Source: JADKAV01 sp963818505 (GTDB lineage Bacteria > Actinomycetota > Actinomycetes > S36-B12 > UBA10799). Taken from it: DNA of 64,000 nucleotides. The stretch covers positions 992,001 to 1,056,000 of the forward strand of contig CAWFSJ010000005.1 in NCBI GenBank assembly GCA_963818505.1. The letters run 5' to 3'. Made by a program: the position numbers and the translations under genes. Below, piece after piece: positions 35,402 through 44,508 of the stretch. Positions within the stretch are counted from its first letter, which is position 1, and the number at the start of each line of letters is the position of its first letter. A model generated the notes under the pieces. That model searched no databases and was not told the origin of the DNA. It saw only the letters and a program-made list of their open reading frames with translations.

Positions 35402-36129
35402 TACCAACTCACCTGGCTCGCAGGCTGTGCTTCCTGGGTGTCGACACCGGCGATGGCGCCGCCGTGGACGTGGATGATGCGGTTGGCCATTGTGGCGATC
35501 CCGGAGTTGTGCGTGACGACGACCACGCAGCGGCCGTCACGTCCGGCGGTCTTCTGCAGCAGTTCGAGCACCTGGCGGCCCGTCTCCAGATCCAGCGCCC
35601 CGGTCGGCTCGTCGCACAGCATGAGTCGCGGCTGCGTGGCGATGGCGCGGGCGATGGCGACACGCTGCTGTTGACCGCCCGACATCTGCCCGGGGAAGTT
35701 CTTCGCACGCTCCTGTAAGCCGACGGCGGCCAAGGCCTCGTCCACGCGCGATGAGAGGTCGGCGCCGGACGAACGATGGGTCAACTCCGGGATGATACGG
35801 ACGTTCTCGGCCGCCGTGAGTGTGGGGATGAGGTTGTAGAACTGGAAGACGAAGGCGATGTTGTCACGGCGGATCGTCGCCAGTTTCTCGGCGCTCTGAC
35901 CGACGAGTTCCTGTCCGTTGATCTCTACGGACCCGGACGTCGCCGACTCGATACCGCCGATGATGTTCAGCAGGGTCGTCTTGCCCGAACCTGACGGGCC
36001 CAGCACGACGACCACCTCGCCGGCGTACAGCTCGAGGTCGACGCCCTTGAGTGCTTCGACCTCGGCCTCGCCCTTGCCGTAGACCTTGGTGACCCCCGTC
36101 AACTTCGCAATGGTTTCCGTAGCCATCAT
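35401..36129 (-). CDS. ABC transporter ATP-binding protein, MacB/LolD type
   Basis: 242 residues. Walker A GPSGSGKTTLLN, Q-loop FVFQFYNLIPTLTA, signature MSGGQQQRVAIARAI, Walker B LMLCDEPTGALD and the switch His in VVVTHN are all intact. The YNLIPTLTAxEN segment is diagnostic of the MacB/LolD/FtsE subclass that partners FtsX permeases, here the next gene. GGGAGGGAG precedes two adjacent ATG codons (36129 and 36126); the first is annotated. Confidence 0.95.
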   Translation of the reverse strand: MMATETIAKLTGVTKVYGKGEAEVEALKGVDLELYAGEVVVVLGPSGSGKTTLLNIIGGIESATSGSVEINGQELVGQSAEKLATIRRDNIAFVFQFYNLIPTLTAAENVRIIPELTHRSSGADLSSRVDEALAAVGLQERAKNFPGQMSGGQQQRVAIARAIATQPRLMLCDEPTGALDLETGRQVLELLQKTAGRDGRCVVVVTHNSGIATMANRIIHVHGGAIAGVDTQEAQPASQVSW

Positions 36130-36292
36130 CGCTCCCTCCCGGCGCTGCCGGGGACCGCGACGAGGCGGTCCGGATCCGCCAGCGATGTCTTGGCCCAATC
36201 ATCCCACCGGAGGCGGGCCAATTGGGCCGTCTTAGCCGATCCCGATCACGCCTCAGCCGTTTGAGCCCGGCGCACATTGGGCACGCGGCGGC

Positions 36293-36444
36293 GCCGAACC
36301 GTTCGTTTTGGGCGCATGAACAAGTCCTGAGGTGTCGGGTTGCGGACCGGCTTTTGGTCCTGGTTAGAGGTTGTGCTGTTGGTTAGCGAATCCACGCGTT
36401 GTTTTGCTAACCAACAGCACAACCTCTAACGCGGGCGCGGCGAG
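36293..36444 (+). repeat. Extended ~150-bp repeat module B containing 68-bp palindrome copy 4 (36363-36430)
   Basis: The palindrome is identical to copy 3, and the left and right flanks match module A apart from a few substitutions and a 2-bp length difference. It lies between the ABC ATPase start and the end of the ChaB-like gene, both on the minus strand. Confidence 0.92.
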
Positions 36445-36466
36445 CGGCCTCAGCGGCCCGGCCGGA

Positions 36467-36886
36467 TCACCCCCGTGCCTTCGCCGTGTGGCGGACGTTC
36501 TCCTTCTGGATGGCCCGGACGAGTTGCTGCTTGGACATCTTCGACCGGCCCTTGACGCCCAGCTGCGTGGCGACCTTGTAGAGGTGCGCCTTCGTCGCGT
36601 TGGCGTCGACGCCGCCCGCGGTCTTGCGCTTGGTCGCTTCACCGCCCTTGGCCTGATCGTCGGATGGTCCGGCCTTGTCCTTGCGCTTCCAACGGTCGCC
36701 GACCTTCTCGTAGGTGTGCTTCAACGCCGACCATGCGGTTCGCATGGCGCGCTCGCCCTCGCCGTACTCGCCAGCGGCTGAGTCATGCGCCTTGGCGAAG
36801 GTTCGCTGGGCCTTCTTGCTGGACCTGGCCACCGTGCTGGGCAACTCGCTTCTCTTCGGCTTGCCCTTCTTCGTAAGCATTGGCAT
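36467..36886 (-). CDS. ChaB-family protein with C-terminal SAP/Rho-N-like motif
   Basis: 139 residues, highly basic. Residues about 12-68 (ELPSTVARSSKKAQRTFAKAHDSA, then ERAMRTAWSALKHTYEKVGDRW) match the ChaB domain. Residues 98-130 (TKAHLYKVATQLGVKGRSKMSKQQLVRAIQKEN) look like a SAP or Rho N-terminal nucleic-acid-binding hairpin. E. coli ChaB was linked to cation transport, but the domain function is unclear; the charge and the second motif favour nucleic-acid binding. Start at ATG 36886 or 36880. Confidence 0.75.
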   Translation of the reverse strand: MPMLTKKGKPKRSELPSTVARSSKKAQRTFAKAHDSAAGEYGEGERAMRTAWSALKHTYEKVGDRWKRKDKAGPSDDQAKGGEATKRKTAGGVDANATKAHLYKVATQLGVKGRSKMSKQQLVRAIQKENVRHTAKARG

Positions 36887-36948
36887 GTGGCTGACGTACC
36901 CGGCGAGCGTGGATACAGACCCGGTGGAAGTCCGACCCGTACGTTGGC

Positions 36949-37168
36949 CTACCGCTTGGACCTCACCACCACCTCGCCCCCGGTCCTGCCGGTCTGGGTG
37001 GACGACAGGATGCCCCGGGCGCGGGCTTTCTCAATCCAGCCCACCGCCGTGCGGCGTGACCTGGTGACGCTCGGCGAGGGCTCTGGAATAGCCGCGACCG
37101 ATGACGACCTACTGGCGGGCCACATCTTCCAGGAACACCTCGGCGTAAAGGTCTCGGCCGCGCGGCAT
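36949..37168 (-). pseudogene. Remnant of a helix-turn-helix protein
   Basis: Read on the minus strand, one frame gives MPRGRDLYAEVFLEDVARQ, a stop, then GRGYSRALAERHQVT. A second frame continues RTAVGWIEKARARGILSSTQTGRTGGEV. Together they match the end of a common actinobacterial family whose tail pairs a short helix-turn-helix (AVAEHF..S.STA.RWV.RARERG.L) with a GR.G ending. At least one stop and one frameshift interrupt it, and the N-terminal part is missing. Confidence 0.5.
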
Positions 37169-37688
37169 GAATTGCGGTGTCGATAGCCCCGGAGAACTCA
37201 GCGGCGTTGCCGTCGTTGGTGGTCAACCAGCCGACGTTGCGTGGGGCGGGGCACGAGGAACCCGAGGTCCCCGTCCCCTCGGATCGTTGATCTTTCACCG
37301 CGAAGTGTCCTCCCAAGTCCGAGCGGTTTGAGACGCCGCGGAGGTGCCGAGTGACAACTACGGAAGGTTTTGGCGCAAGCGTGGAAGGTTCGTCAGGTTT
37401 GCCGATGGCGGGCGTCTCGATTCGGCCTTCGCAGGGGCCCCATCGATTGATCCCCTGCGGAGGACCTCAGGCACCGAAGCCGGCCAAAGCCCCGTCCCGG
37501 CGCTCAATGATCTCGGCCCGGTGGGACGACAGGAGCAGATCTGGTGCGCGCAGGCTCAGGCACCCAGCGAACCATCCCTCGCGCAGATCCACACCTATCG
37601 CTACCAGCATCGGCTGTGCCCGCGCAGTGACGCTGGTCTTGAGGCCGAACGATTCCTGGGTGAACCTGCCTGTGAACATCGCGGTGGC
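37169..37688. other. Gene-poor stretch with probable decayed coding sequence
   Basis: About 520 bp without a convincing gene. Open frames exist on both strands (for example minus 37467-37679), but none shows a recognisable domain or a ribosome site, and they overlap one another. With the adjoining helix-turn-helix remnant this looks like an eroded accessory region. Confidence 0.45.
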
Positions 37689-39134
37689 TTATTCGCTGCC
37701 GGAACGCTGGATCGCCGGGCGCACGACGCGGATCGTCGACAACGTGGGATCGGCCGCATAGGCAATCCGCACTCCAGCAGTCCGCGCACGATCCAGAGTC
37801 TCAATGACGGCGGGCGTCACCTCCTCGCCAGGGGCCAGGACGGGAATCCCGGGTGGGTAGGGCGCGATGAGTTCGGCACTCACCCTTCCCACGGCTTGAG
37901 TGATCCGGACTGGCTCGGCTGTCGCGAAGAAGGCCTCGCGCGGTGGGACCGCGACGACCGGTTCGACGGAGTAGGCCGCCGGTTCGGCTGTTTCGCGCGG
38001 GGTGCCCCGATGCCGCTGGATGGACGCGGTGATGTGGTCGGCGAGTCGGGTCAGGGTTGCGTGGGTGTCGGCCAGCGAGACGATTGCGATGAGCACGTCG
38101 CGGTCGGCCGACTCAACCGGTAGACCTGCGGCGATGAGGTCCGCTTCCACAGCGTTGCCGTCGGCGCCCGTCCCCGACAGCACGAGCGTGAGTTTGACCG
38201 GATCGACGTCGGGTCCATCGAGGACTGTCAGACCCGGGACCTCCTGCAGGCGCGTACGGGCGGCGCGGGTGGCTGCGATGGCTTGAGCGAGCAGTTCGGC
38301 TCCGTCGCGTTCGAGCAAGGCACGGGAGGCGTCGATACTAGCCAGGATCGCGCCGGCCGGACTCGTTGTCGCTGTCGCCTCCACACCGGCATCGAGCCGG
38401 GCCGGGTCGATGCGCTCGGTCCGGGCCAGCACTAGGGCGGCTTGGCTGTAAGCGGGCAACGTCTTGTGGGCGCTTGTGACCATGGCATCCGCTCCGGATT
38501 GCAGCGGGTGCGGCGGCAGGTCGGGATGGAAGCCGAAGTGCGCGGCCCAGGCTGCATCGACGATCAGCGGAACGTCGTGTGCGTGGGCGGCATCCGCCAG
38601 GCCTTGCACATCCCCAACCGTGCCGACGTAGGAGGGGTCGCCCACGAAGACGGCCCGCGCCTCGGGGTGCGCCGCAAGGGCAGCGCGCACGGCCCCGGGA
38701 GCAACCCCCAGCGGCAGCCCGGTCGCGGCGTCCACCTCGGGACGGACCCACACGGGCGTCAATCCGGCGAGCACGAGTCCGACGAGTAGCGAGCGGTGCA
38801 GCGTGCGGCTCACAACGACCTTGTCGCCGTCACCGCCGATGGCCAATGCCAGCGCCTGGTTGGCATGTGTGGCACCGCCAGTTGAGAAACGGCAGACGTC
38901 CGCACCCCACAGTCGGGCGGCCCGTTCTTCGGCGTCGGCGAGAACCCCCGCGGAGAGTTTCATCGTGTCCAGGCCCCCGTACAGCGGAACATCGCCAGCC
39001 ACGACATCCCCCACCAGATCGTGACGCTGCTTGTGTCCGGGGATCGTGAACGGTGTGGGGGCTGACTGCTGGAACCTCAACCACGCGTCGAGCAGGGGTG
39101 CGCTGCCGCGCAAGGAGCGCGGGTCAGTGGGCAT
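37689..39134 (-). CDS. Orn/Lys/Arg decarboxylase family PLP enzyme
   Basis: 481 residues. The N-terminal FTIPGHKQRHDLV and the PLP lysine in VTSAHKTLPAYSQAA (about residue 224) are the signatures of the group I/III decarboxylase fold; STGGATHANQALAL is the cofactor-phosphate loop. The C-terminal domain has the Orn/Lys/Arg pattern (APYPPGIPVLAPGEEVT). The substrate is a basic amino acid or, in related enzymes, a nucleotide-linked amine; I cannot say which. ATG 39134 is the start of similarity. The open frame continues into palindrome copy 5, but that extension is not protein-like. Confidence 0.88.
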   Translation of the reverse strand: MPTDPRSLRGSAPLLDAWLRFQQSAPTPFTIPGHKQRHDLVGDVVAGDVPLYGGLDTMKLSAGVLADAEERAARLWGADVCRFSTGGATHANQALALAIGGDGDKVVVSRTLHRSLLVGLVLAGLTPVWVRPEVDAATGLPLGVAPGAVRAALAAHPEARAVFVGDPSYVGTVGDVQGLADAAHAHDVPLIVDAAWAAHFGFHPDLPPHPLQSGADAMVTSAHKTLPAYSQAALVLARTERIDPARLDAGVEATATTSPAGAILASIDASRALLERDGAELLAQAIAATRAARTRLQEVPGLTVLDGPDVDPVKLTLVLSGTGADGNAVEADLIAAGLPVESADRDVLIAIVSLADTHATLTRLADHITASIQRHRGTPRETAEPAAYSVEPVVAVPPREAFFATAEPVRITQAVGRVSAELIAPYPPGIPVLAPGEEVTPAVIETLDRARTAGVRIAYAADPTLSTIRVVRPAIQRSGSE

Positions 39135-39206
39135 GGGGTGAGCATAGGCAAACTGAGGTCTGGGTCGCCCCCGCTTGCGTTGGTCCCGGTCGCCGGCCGT
39201 GCGTTG

Positions 39207-39274
39207 GTTAGAGGTTGTGGTCCTGGTTAGCGAATCCACGCGTTGTTTCGCTAACGAACAGCACAACCTCTAAC
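39207..39274 (+). repeat. 68-bp palindromic repeat, copy 5
   Basis: Standard length and core. The left arm carries linker GTCCTG in place of CTGTTG, and the right arm reads CTAACGAACAGCAC, so a six-base internal bulge is expected in the folded form. It lies between the decarboxylase start and the end of the next minus-strand gene. Confidence 0.92.
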
Positions 39275-39312
39275 GCGGGCCGGGTCGCCCCCAACCGCCC
39301 CTGGCGACGCAG

Positions 39313-40308
39313 TCAGCTTGCCGTCAGGTTCCAGAACCACCGGTTTGTAATGGCCTCCGGCGGACGGTTGACGTCGCCGACCAGCGGCGCCGTCGGGCTC
39401 TTCGTGTACTGGCCGTCGACGCCGGTTGCATCCACGCTGAGGCTGTTCGTCAGCAGGTCGCCGCCGTTCGGGCCGAATTGCAGCGACGACTGCCTGGTCT
39501 TCGGAACCCAGATCTCGTTGTCGAAGTCGTCGAGTTCGAGGTATTCGCAGGTGTAGTCGAACTTCGGGGTCGGTTGCGCATTGATGTCAACGCGGTACCG
39601 ACGACCGTTGTAGGTCCTATCCACGTCGTCCTCTACGGTCAGGTTGGCAGAGAGGGATGACGCCGGAATCTGACCGGTGTTCGGACTCGCCGTGCAGTTG
39701 CGTCGCGAAACGAAGACGACCCCGGTGTCGAGGTTCAGGGAACTGGCGTCGAATCTCCAGGTGACCGATCCGTCGATTCCGGTGTAGTGGGTGGAGCCGT
39801 CGTTCCATGGCCGGTTGATGACGGGGTCACGCTCTTGGTAGAAGTACGTGATCGTTCCGTTCCACGTCGTACTCGACGAACGCTCACCGCCGAAGGTGCC
39901 TTGGTAGCGCTTGGCTACCACTGTGATGATGAACGGCTTGCCCTTGACGGGTCGTCCCTTGCCTTCCGGCACCGCGATGCTGCGCATGGAGAATCCGCCG
40001 GGGTCGGGGAAGGTACGGGAGAGCTTCACCTTGCCGTTCTTGGGCACCTTGTAGGTCTTCACGGTCCGGAACGGCCCGCTGCCCTGCTTGAGCTGCAGAG
40101 CGATCGACTTGTAGCCCTTGACCCGCACGGTCTGGCGCCAGGTGTCACCGGCGACGAGTTGCCTGGACTTGAGCAGCGGGGCAAGGTCGTCCTTCGCCCG
40201 GCTCAGCGTCGATCCTGAGTCGTCGGGCGTCGCCGCGGCGTTGGTGACCAGCCCCCCAGTTGCTGCGATGGCCACGACGGTGACCGCTCCAAGTGCTTTG
40301 GTCCACAT
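39313..40308 (-). CDS. Secreted protein of unknown function
   Basis: 331 residues with a signal peptide (MWTKALGAVTVVAIAATGGLVTNAAA) and an all-beta mature part. The block GDTWRQTVRVKGYKSIALQLKQGSGPFRTVKTYKVPKNGKV recalls Ig-like modules of actinobacterial secreted proteins. Two Cys (RRNC, YTC) could pair. GGGGAGG precedes ATG 40308. It is divergent from the LURP-one-like gene. Confidence 0.65.
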   Translation of the reverse strand: MWTKALGAVTVVAIAATGGLVTNAAATPDDSGSTLSRAKDDLAPLLKSRQLVAGDTWRQTVRVKGYKSIALQLKQGSGPFRTVKTYKVPKNGKVKLSRTFPDPGGFSMRSIAVPEGKGRPVKGKPFIITVVAKRYQGTFGGERSSSTTWNGTITYFYQERDPVINRPWNDGSTHYTGIDGSVTWRFDASSLNLDTGVVFVSRRNCTASPNTGQIPASSLSANLTVEDDVDRTYNGRRYRVDINAQPTPKFDYTCEYLELDDFDNEIWVPKTRQSSLQFGPNGGDLLTNSLSVDATGVDGQYTKSPTAPLVGDVNRPPEAITNRWFWNLTAS

Positions 40309-40532
40309 CACGGCAGAACCTCCCCTTAGGTTGCTGAATAGTAGCCCGATCTGAGGGCTCCAGCCCAGGGCTTGCACTGTTCCAGCGGCCAACACCGCCC
40401 GAAAGGACCAGAACCCCGCCGCGTCGGCGACCGCCGATGGGCCTGTGCAACATCTGTGGTGCAGCAGCGTCGATTCTTACGCACGCAGTCGACGATGGTG
40501 TTTGGGCGCACTGCTGGTGGCAAACTGAGGCC

Positions 40533-41045
40533 ATGTTCGGACGCAGAGATTCTCACAATGGCGCACGGTTCCAGCTCAAGGAGAAGCTGTGGTCGATAGG
40601 TGACGACAGCTGGATCCTCGACGACGAAGGAGAGCGCATCTTCAAGGTCAACGGCAAGGCCCTGCGCATCCGGCGCACCCTGATGATCGAGCCCCGTGAC
40701 GGCGGCGAGCTGTACAAGATCCAGGAGCGCAAGCTTCACGTCAAGGACACCATGGCGATCGAGACACCGGACGGCGCGACTGCAGCGACGGTCAAGGAGA
40801 AGCTGATCTCGCCGATCCGCCACCGGATGGAGGCCAAACTGGCCGATGGCACCGAACTGGAGATCACCGGCAACATCCTTGATCACGAATACGAGATCAA
40901 GAACGGGAAGCAGGACGTCGCGAAGGTCAGCAAGAAGTGGATCCGCGTGCGCGACACCTACGGCATCGAGATTCAACCCGGCCACGACGAAGCGTTGATC
41001 CTGGCGATCGCGGTGTGCCTGGACAGCATGGTTGGCGACGCCTGA
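40533..41045 (+). CDS. LURP-one-related / Tubby-like (YxjI type) protein
   Basis: 170 residues. LKEKLWSIGDDSWILDDEGERIFKVNGKAL, then LYKIQERKLHVKDTMAIE, then YEIKNGKQDVAKVSKKWIRVRDTYGIEI follow the repeated strand pattern of LURP-one-related proteins, a Tubby-like beta-barrel around a central helix. Bacterial members have no established activity; lipid or membrane binding is inferred from Tubby and scramblases. The start is the Met just upstream of the conserved region. Confidence 0.8.
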   Translation: MFGRRDSHNGARFQLKEKLWSIGDDSWILDDEGERIFKVNGKALRIRRTLMIEPRDGGELYKIQERKLHVKDTMAIETPDGATAATVKEKLISPIRHRMEAKLADGTELEITGNILDHEYEIKNGKQDVAKVSKKWIRVRDTYGIEIQPGHDEALILAIAVCLDSMVGDA

Positions 41046-41171
41046 GATTGCCACTGGCGCAACTCCGGTCCCTTCGTCCTTAGTCGGGCGCCGACCCGGC
41101 AACCTCATCCGCATGCGCATACTGTCGGGGCTAACGCACGCGGCTGCGCGTGTCTGGAGAGGCGACCCGAC

Positions 41172-43252
41172 ATGCTGATCATCAGAGTCCTTACGGCCTC
41201 AATAGCCACCACGACGATCCTCGGGGGTGTGCCGATGGCGCATGCCTCGGTGCCGGCGCAGAAGAAGAAGCCGACGCCGAGTTTCACCGAGACGATCAAA
41301 CAGGGCCGCGAAGCGGTACGGGCGCAACTGAAACAGACCAATTCGACCTCGGCCTCGGTGGCGTTGGTCGCTGACGGCAAGGTCGTGTGGAGGCAGACGT
41401 TCGGCCGTGTCAACACCGCAGGCAAGAAGCCGTCATTCAAGACCATGTACGGGGTCGGGTCGGTGAGCAAGACGGTCACGGCGATCTCGATCATGCAGTT
41501 GGTCGACGCGGGGAAGGTGTCGCTCGACGCCCCAGTGGTGCGCTACATCCCGGACTTCAGAATGGCCTCGCCGCAATACCGCCAGATCACGGTCCGCATG
41601 CTCCTCAACCACTCTGCCGGGCTGCCCGGCACAGACTACGCCGACTCCATCAGCACCAGACCGCTACCCGGTTACGTCAGCCGCGTACTGGCCGGCCTTC
41701 GCACGTCCCACTTGAAGACCACGCCGGGTGCGATGAATGTGTACTGCAATGACTGCTACACCTTGGCCGGCCTAGTTGTGGAGCGTGTCTCCGGAATGCC
41801 GTACCAGGACTATGTGGCGGCCAACATCTTCAAACCCTTGGGGATGAAGCATTCGATGTACGGGAGTCCGGCGCCGGGGACTGCGGCGCCGGTCATCCAG
41901 GACGGTGAAGCTCAGCCGTTCCTGGTCACCAACCTTGACGCCACTGGTGGGCTGATCTCGACACCGACCGACATGGCGCGTGTGGCGATGATCTTCACCG
42001 GCGGCGGGGTCGTCGGCGGCAAGCGGATCATCTCCGAGTCCGCTGTTTCGCAGATGGCTGTGGATCAGACGACCACCACGTTGACGACTGCGCCCCCCAA
42101 CAACTTCCGCTACGGCCTCGGCTGGGACAGCATGGAGGATCCCGCACTGAAGGCAGCCGGCGTGCGCGGCTGGACGAAGGGCGGTGACCTCCCGCAGTAC
42201 CACACGGGGTTCACCATCGCCCCGGACCAGGGCTTGGCCGTCATCGTCGAGGGTGCGGGCACCACCTTCAGCTCGACCAGTGCCGAGACGATCGGACAGA
42301 CTGTACTGCTCAACGCTCTGGTTGAAACGGGGGCCATCAAGCGATTCCCGAAGCAGATCAGTGGGCAGCCGCCGGCGGCCAAGGCGACGGCCAAGCAGGT
42401 CAAGCGGATGACCGGGATCTTCATGGCGCAGAACCTGACCGCGAAGGTGGTTGAGGCGAAGGGCCGGTCGCTGCGGCTGATGATCCTGTCCGACGGCAAG
42501 TGGGTGCCCCAGCCGGGGCGCCTGGTGCGCCGCGCTGACGGTTCCTTCTGGTCGACCTCCTCGATGGGTCGATCGGTGAAGCTGGTCAGGTCCTGGGTCG
42601 CTCGTACCTCACGCTGCGTGGTATCGGCGGCACGGGAACCTTCCGCACCTACGCGACTCTGGGTCAGCGTGTGCGCTCGGGGGGAACTCCAGCGCCGGCC
42701 TGGCAGCAGCGGGTGGGAGCGAAGTGGCTTCTGGCCAACGAAGATCCGAGTTCGGCCAACTGGACGCTGGGCCCCCCTGCTGTGGAGATCGCGTCGGTCC
42801 CTGGGCTGTCGGGCTACTTGCTGGCCAAGGGAGCGTTGGTCGAGTCCGTTCCGTTCGATGCCACCACCAGCGACACTCGAGGCACGATGTTCCTTGAGGT
42901 CCCGCTCGTGCCGGGCCGGGACCTGTACGACTTCGACTTCTCGCCGCAGCAGGACGGCCAGGAGTGGCTGTCCTTCAGCAGCAGCGTCCTGCAGCCGGAC
43001 GCTTCGGTTCCCGACCTGTCCTCTGGGGCGAATCCAGTCACCATCGGGGCGCAGGGTTACGTGAAGTGGTTCAAGGTTCCGGCCGCCTCAAAACTGACCG
43101 TCTCTGGTCAGAGCGACTGGAAGCTGTTCGACGACAAGCTTTCGATTCTTGGTGAGGGCAAGGGTTCAACCGAGACCGTGCAGGCTCCTGCGGGTTCGTA
43201 TTTGGCGATCTTCGGTCCGGCCGGTGGCGGTTCAACCGTGGTCGTCGAGTAG
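41172..43252 (+). pseudogene. Secreted beta-lactamase-family serine hydrolase, frameshifted in the C-terminal part
   Basis: A signal peptide (MLIIRVLTASIATTTILGGVPMAHA) is followed by a complete class C-type catalytic domain: GSVSKT (SxxK nucleophile), HSAGLPG, YCN (YxN motif in MNVYCNDCYTLAG) and a late YHTGF. After about residue 465 the frame breaks; the continuation in another frame (GRSYLTLRGIGGTGTFRTYATLG to the stop at 43252) gives a beta-rich C-terminal domain of about 220 residues. The break lies between about 42555 and 42595 and needs one inserted base. The catalytic part is unaffected, so a shortened enzyme might still be active. Members act as peptidases or esterases. Confidence 0.8.
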
Positions 43253-43291
43253 GTCGCTGGCCTGCGGTTGACCTGCCGGCGTCTGCCGTTG

Positions 43292-43359
43292 GTTAGAGGT
43301 TGTGCTGCTGGTTAGCGAATCCACGCGTTGTTTCGCTAACCAGCAGCACAACCTCTAAC
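43292..43359 (+). repeat. 68-bp palindromic repeat, copy 6 (compensatory change)
   Basis: Standard length and core. The left arm has CTGCTG and the right arm CAGCAG where most copies have CTGTTG/CAACAG: a paired T-to-C and A-to-G change that keeps the stem intact. It lies between the convergent 3' ends of the serine hydrolase and arr. Confidence 0.93.
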
Positions 43360-43404
43360 GCGGGCACGTTCGGGCACTGCGGCCCGGCGTGGGGCCACGC
43401 TCGC

Positions 43405-43818
43405 TCAGTCGTCGATCGCCTCGATGCCTTGTGCCTTGAGCCGGGCGACGTTGTCGCGCATGTGTTGCAGCACCTCCGGCGGGTGGCCCTGCCAGTCGTG
43501 CACCTCGCGCAGAACCCGGACCGCCTCCCGGGTTCGGTAGGACTTCGTGGGATTACCGGGGAACTTCTTGTCGGTGAGGTTGGGGTCGTTCTCCAGGGCG
43601 CCCAGCGGCTCCACCTCGTAGATCCGCCCGGGACCGTCGCCTTGGGCAAGTTCAGCTCCCCAAATCGCGGCATCCATGGTGGCCGTGACGTAGACATGGT
43701 TGGCCTGCCGCCGGCTGCCGAAGTTGGAGGTGTAGCCCGGGGCCAATAGGTCGCCGGGCTGCAACTGCGCCTTGGTGCCGTGGAAGTATGGGCCGGGATC
43801 GATCGATAGGTCTGACAC
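43405..43818 (-). CDS. arr: NAD+-rifampin ADP-ribosyltransferase
   Basis: 137 residues, the usual length. YFHGTKAQLQPGDLLAPGYTSNF, then HVYVTATMDAAIWGAELA, then IYEVEPLG..ENDPNLTDKKFPGNPTKSYRTREAVRV match Arr closely, including the catalytic-site His, Tyr and Asp positions. Arr inactivates rifamycins by ADP-ribosylation at the C23 hydroxyl. Chromosomal arr genes are common in actinobacteria and need not imply recent transfer. GTG 43818 is the start. A four-armed palindrome lies 40 bp upstream and could influence expression. Confidence 0.92.
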   Translation of the reverse strand: MSDLSIDPGPYFHGTKAQLQPGDLLAPGYTSNFGSRRQANHVYVTATMDAAIWGAELAQGDGPGRIYEVEPLGALENDPNLTDKKFPGNPTKSYRTREAVRVLREVHDWQGHPPEVLQHMRDNVARLKAQGIEAIDD

Positions 43819-43857
43819 GACGAACAGGGTTACACAGCACCGACTCTGCCTTCCGCA

Positions 43858-43973
43858 TTGTTGCGTTGTTGCCCCTCGCAGTTCTCCGGTGTCGCGTTGT
43901 TGCTGGTTTGAGGGCCGCGGATCAGCAACTACGCAACAACCGGGCGTGGGGCGGCGGCAACAACGCGACAACC
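43858..43973. repeat. Four-armed palindromic element upstream of arr
   Basis: Two related arms (TTGTTGCGTTGTTGCC at 43858, TGTCGCGTTGTTGCTG at 43890) are followed by two complementary arms (CAGCAACTACGCAACAA at 43923, GGCAACAACGCGACAAC at 43957). Nested or alternative pairings are possible, as in a cruciform or a two-state RNA. Confidence 0.8.
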
Positions 43974-44067
43974 CACAGGGAGCCCGATCCAACCCCGGGA
44001 CCTTCGTCCTAGGACCAAGGTCCACTTGTCCGGATTCCGCCTTCAGCACGAGCATGGACAGGTGAGC

Positions 44068-44481
44068 ATGTGGACGAAAGCGACGGCCGGCACGGCAATC
44101 GCTCTGGCGGTGAGCACCTCCCTGGTCTTGCCGGCAGCCGCGAGCGGCGGTCCGGATGGCCACCGGATCACCGGAGGGTCGGATACCCTCGTCACCTCTG
44201 GAGTCTGCGACGCAGGGAGCACGTGGACCATGGAGGGACGCTCCCGCTACCTGCGCGTCGAGGTCGAGGCACGCATCAGGACGAAGCGTTCGCGCCAGCG
44301 CTGGACTCTGCGGCTGAGTCACAACCAGATCACGATCGCCACCCTCACCCGTAAGCCGACGGGAAGCGGCGAGGCCAAACTCAAGGGCCGCGTCGAGAAC
44401 CAACCGGGCCCCGACACGTTCACGTTCAGCGCACGCAACCGCGCCACCGGCGAGACGTGCCAGGGAACCCTGGCCTTCTGA
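44068..44481 (+). CDS. Small secreted protein, unknown function
   Basis: 137 residues with a signal peptide (MWTKATAGTAIALAVSTSLVLPAAA). The mature part is beta-rich and basic (RSRYLRVEVEARIRTKRSRQRWTLRLSHN), with two Cys that could pair (GVC, ETC). The N-terminus resembles that of the secreted protein at 39313-40308 (both start MWTKA). GTG 44062 is an alternative start. It is 28 bp upstream of the next secreted-protein gene. Confidence 0.6.
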   Translation: MWTKATAGTAIALAVSTSLVLPAAASGGPDGHRITGGSDTLVTSGVCDAGSTWTMEGRSRYLRVEVEARIRTKRSRQRWTLRLSHNQITIATLTRKPTGSGEAKLKGRVENQPGPDTFTFSARNRATGETCQGTLAF

Positions 44482-44508
44482 GCCACCACTAGGAGAGGAA
44501 CAGTCACG

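Noticed and set aside
37344..38123. Plus-strand open frame opposite the decarboxylase end
   Set aside because: It overlaps the conserved C-terminus of the decarboxylase and shows no domain of its own.
43819..44067. Rifamycin-associated promoter element upstream of arr
   Set aside because: I looked for a short G/C-rich palindrome of that kind and found only the four-armed TTGTTGCG-type repeat, which does not resemble it.
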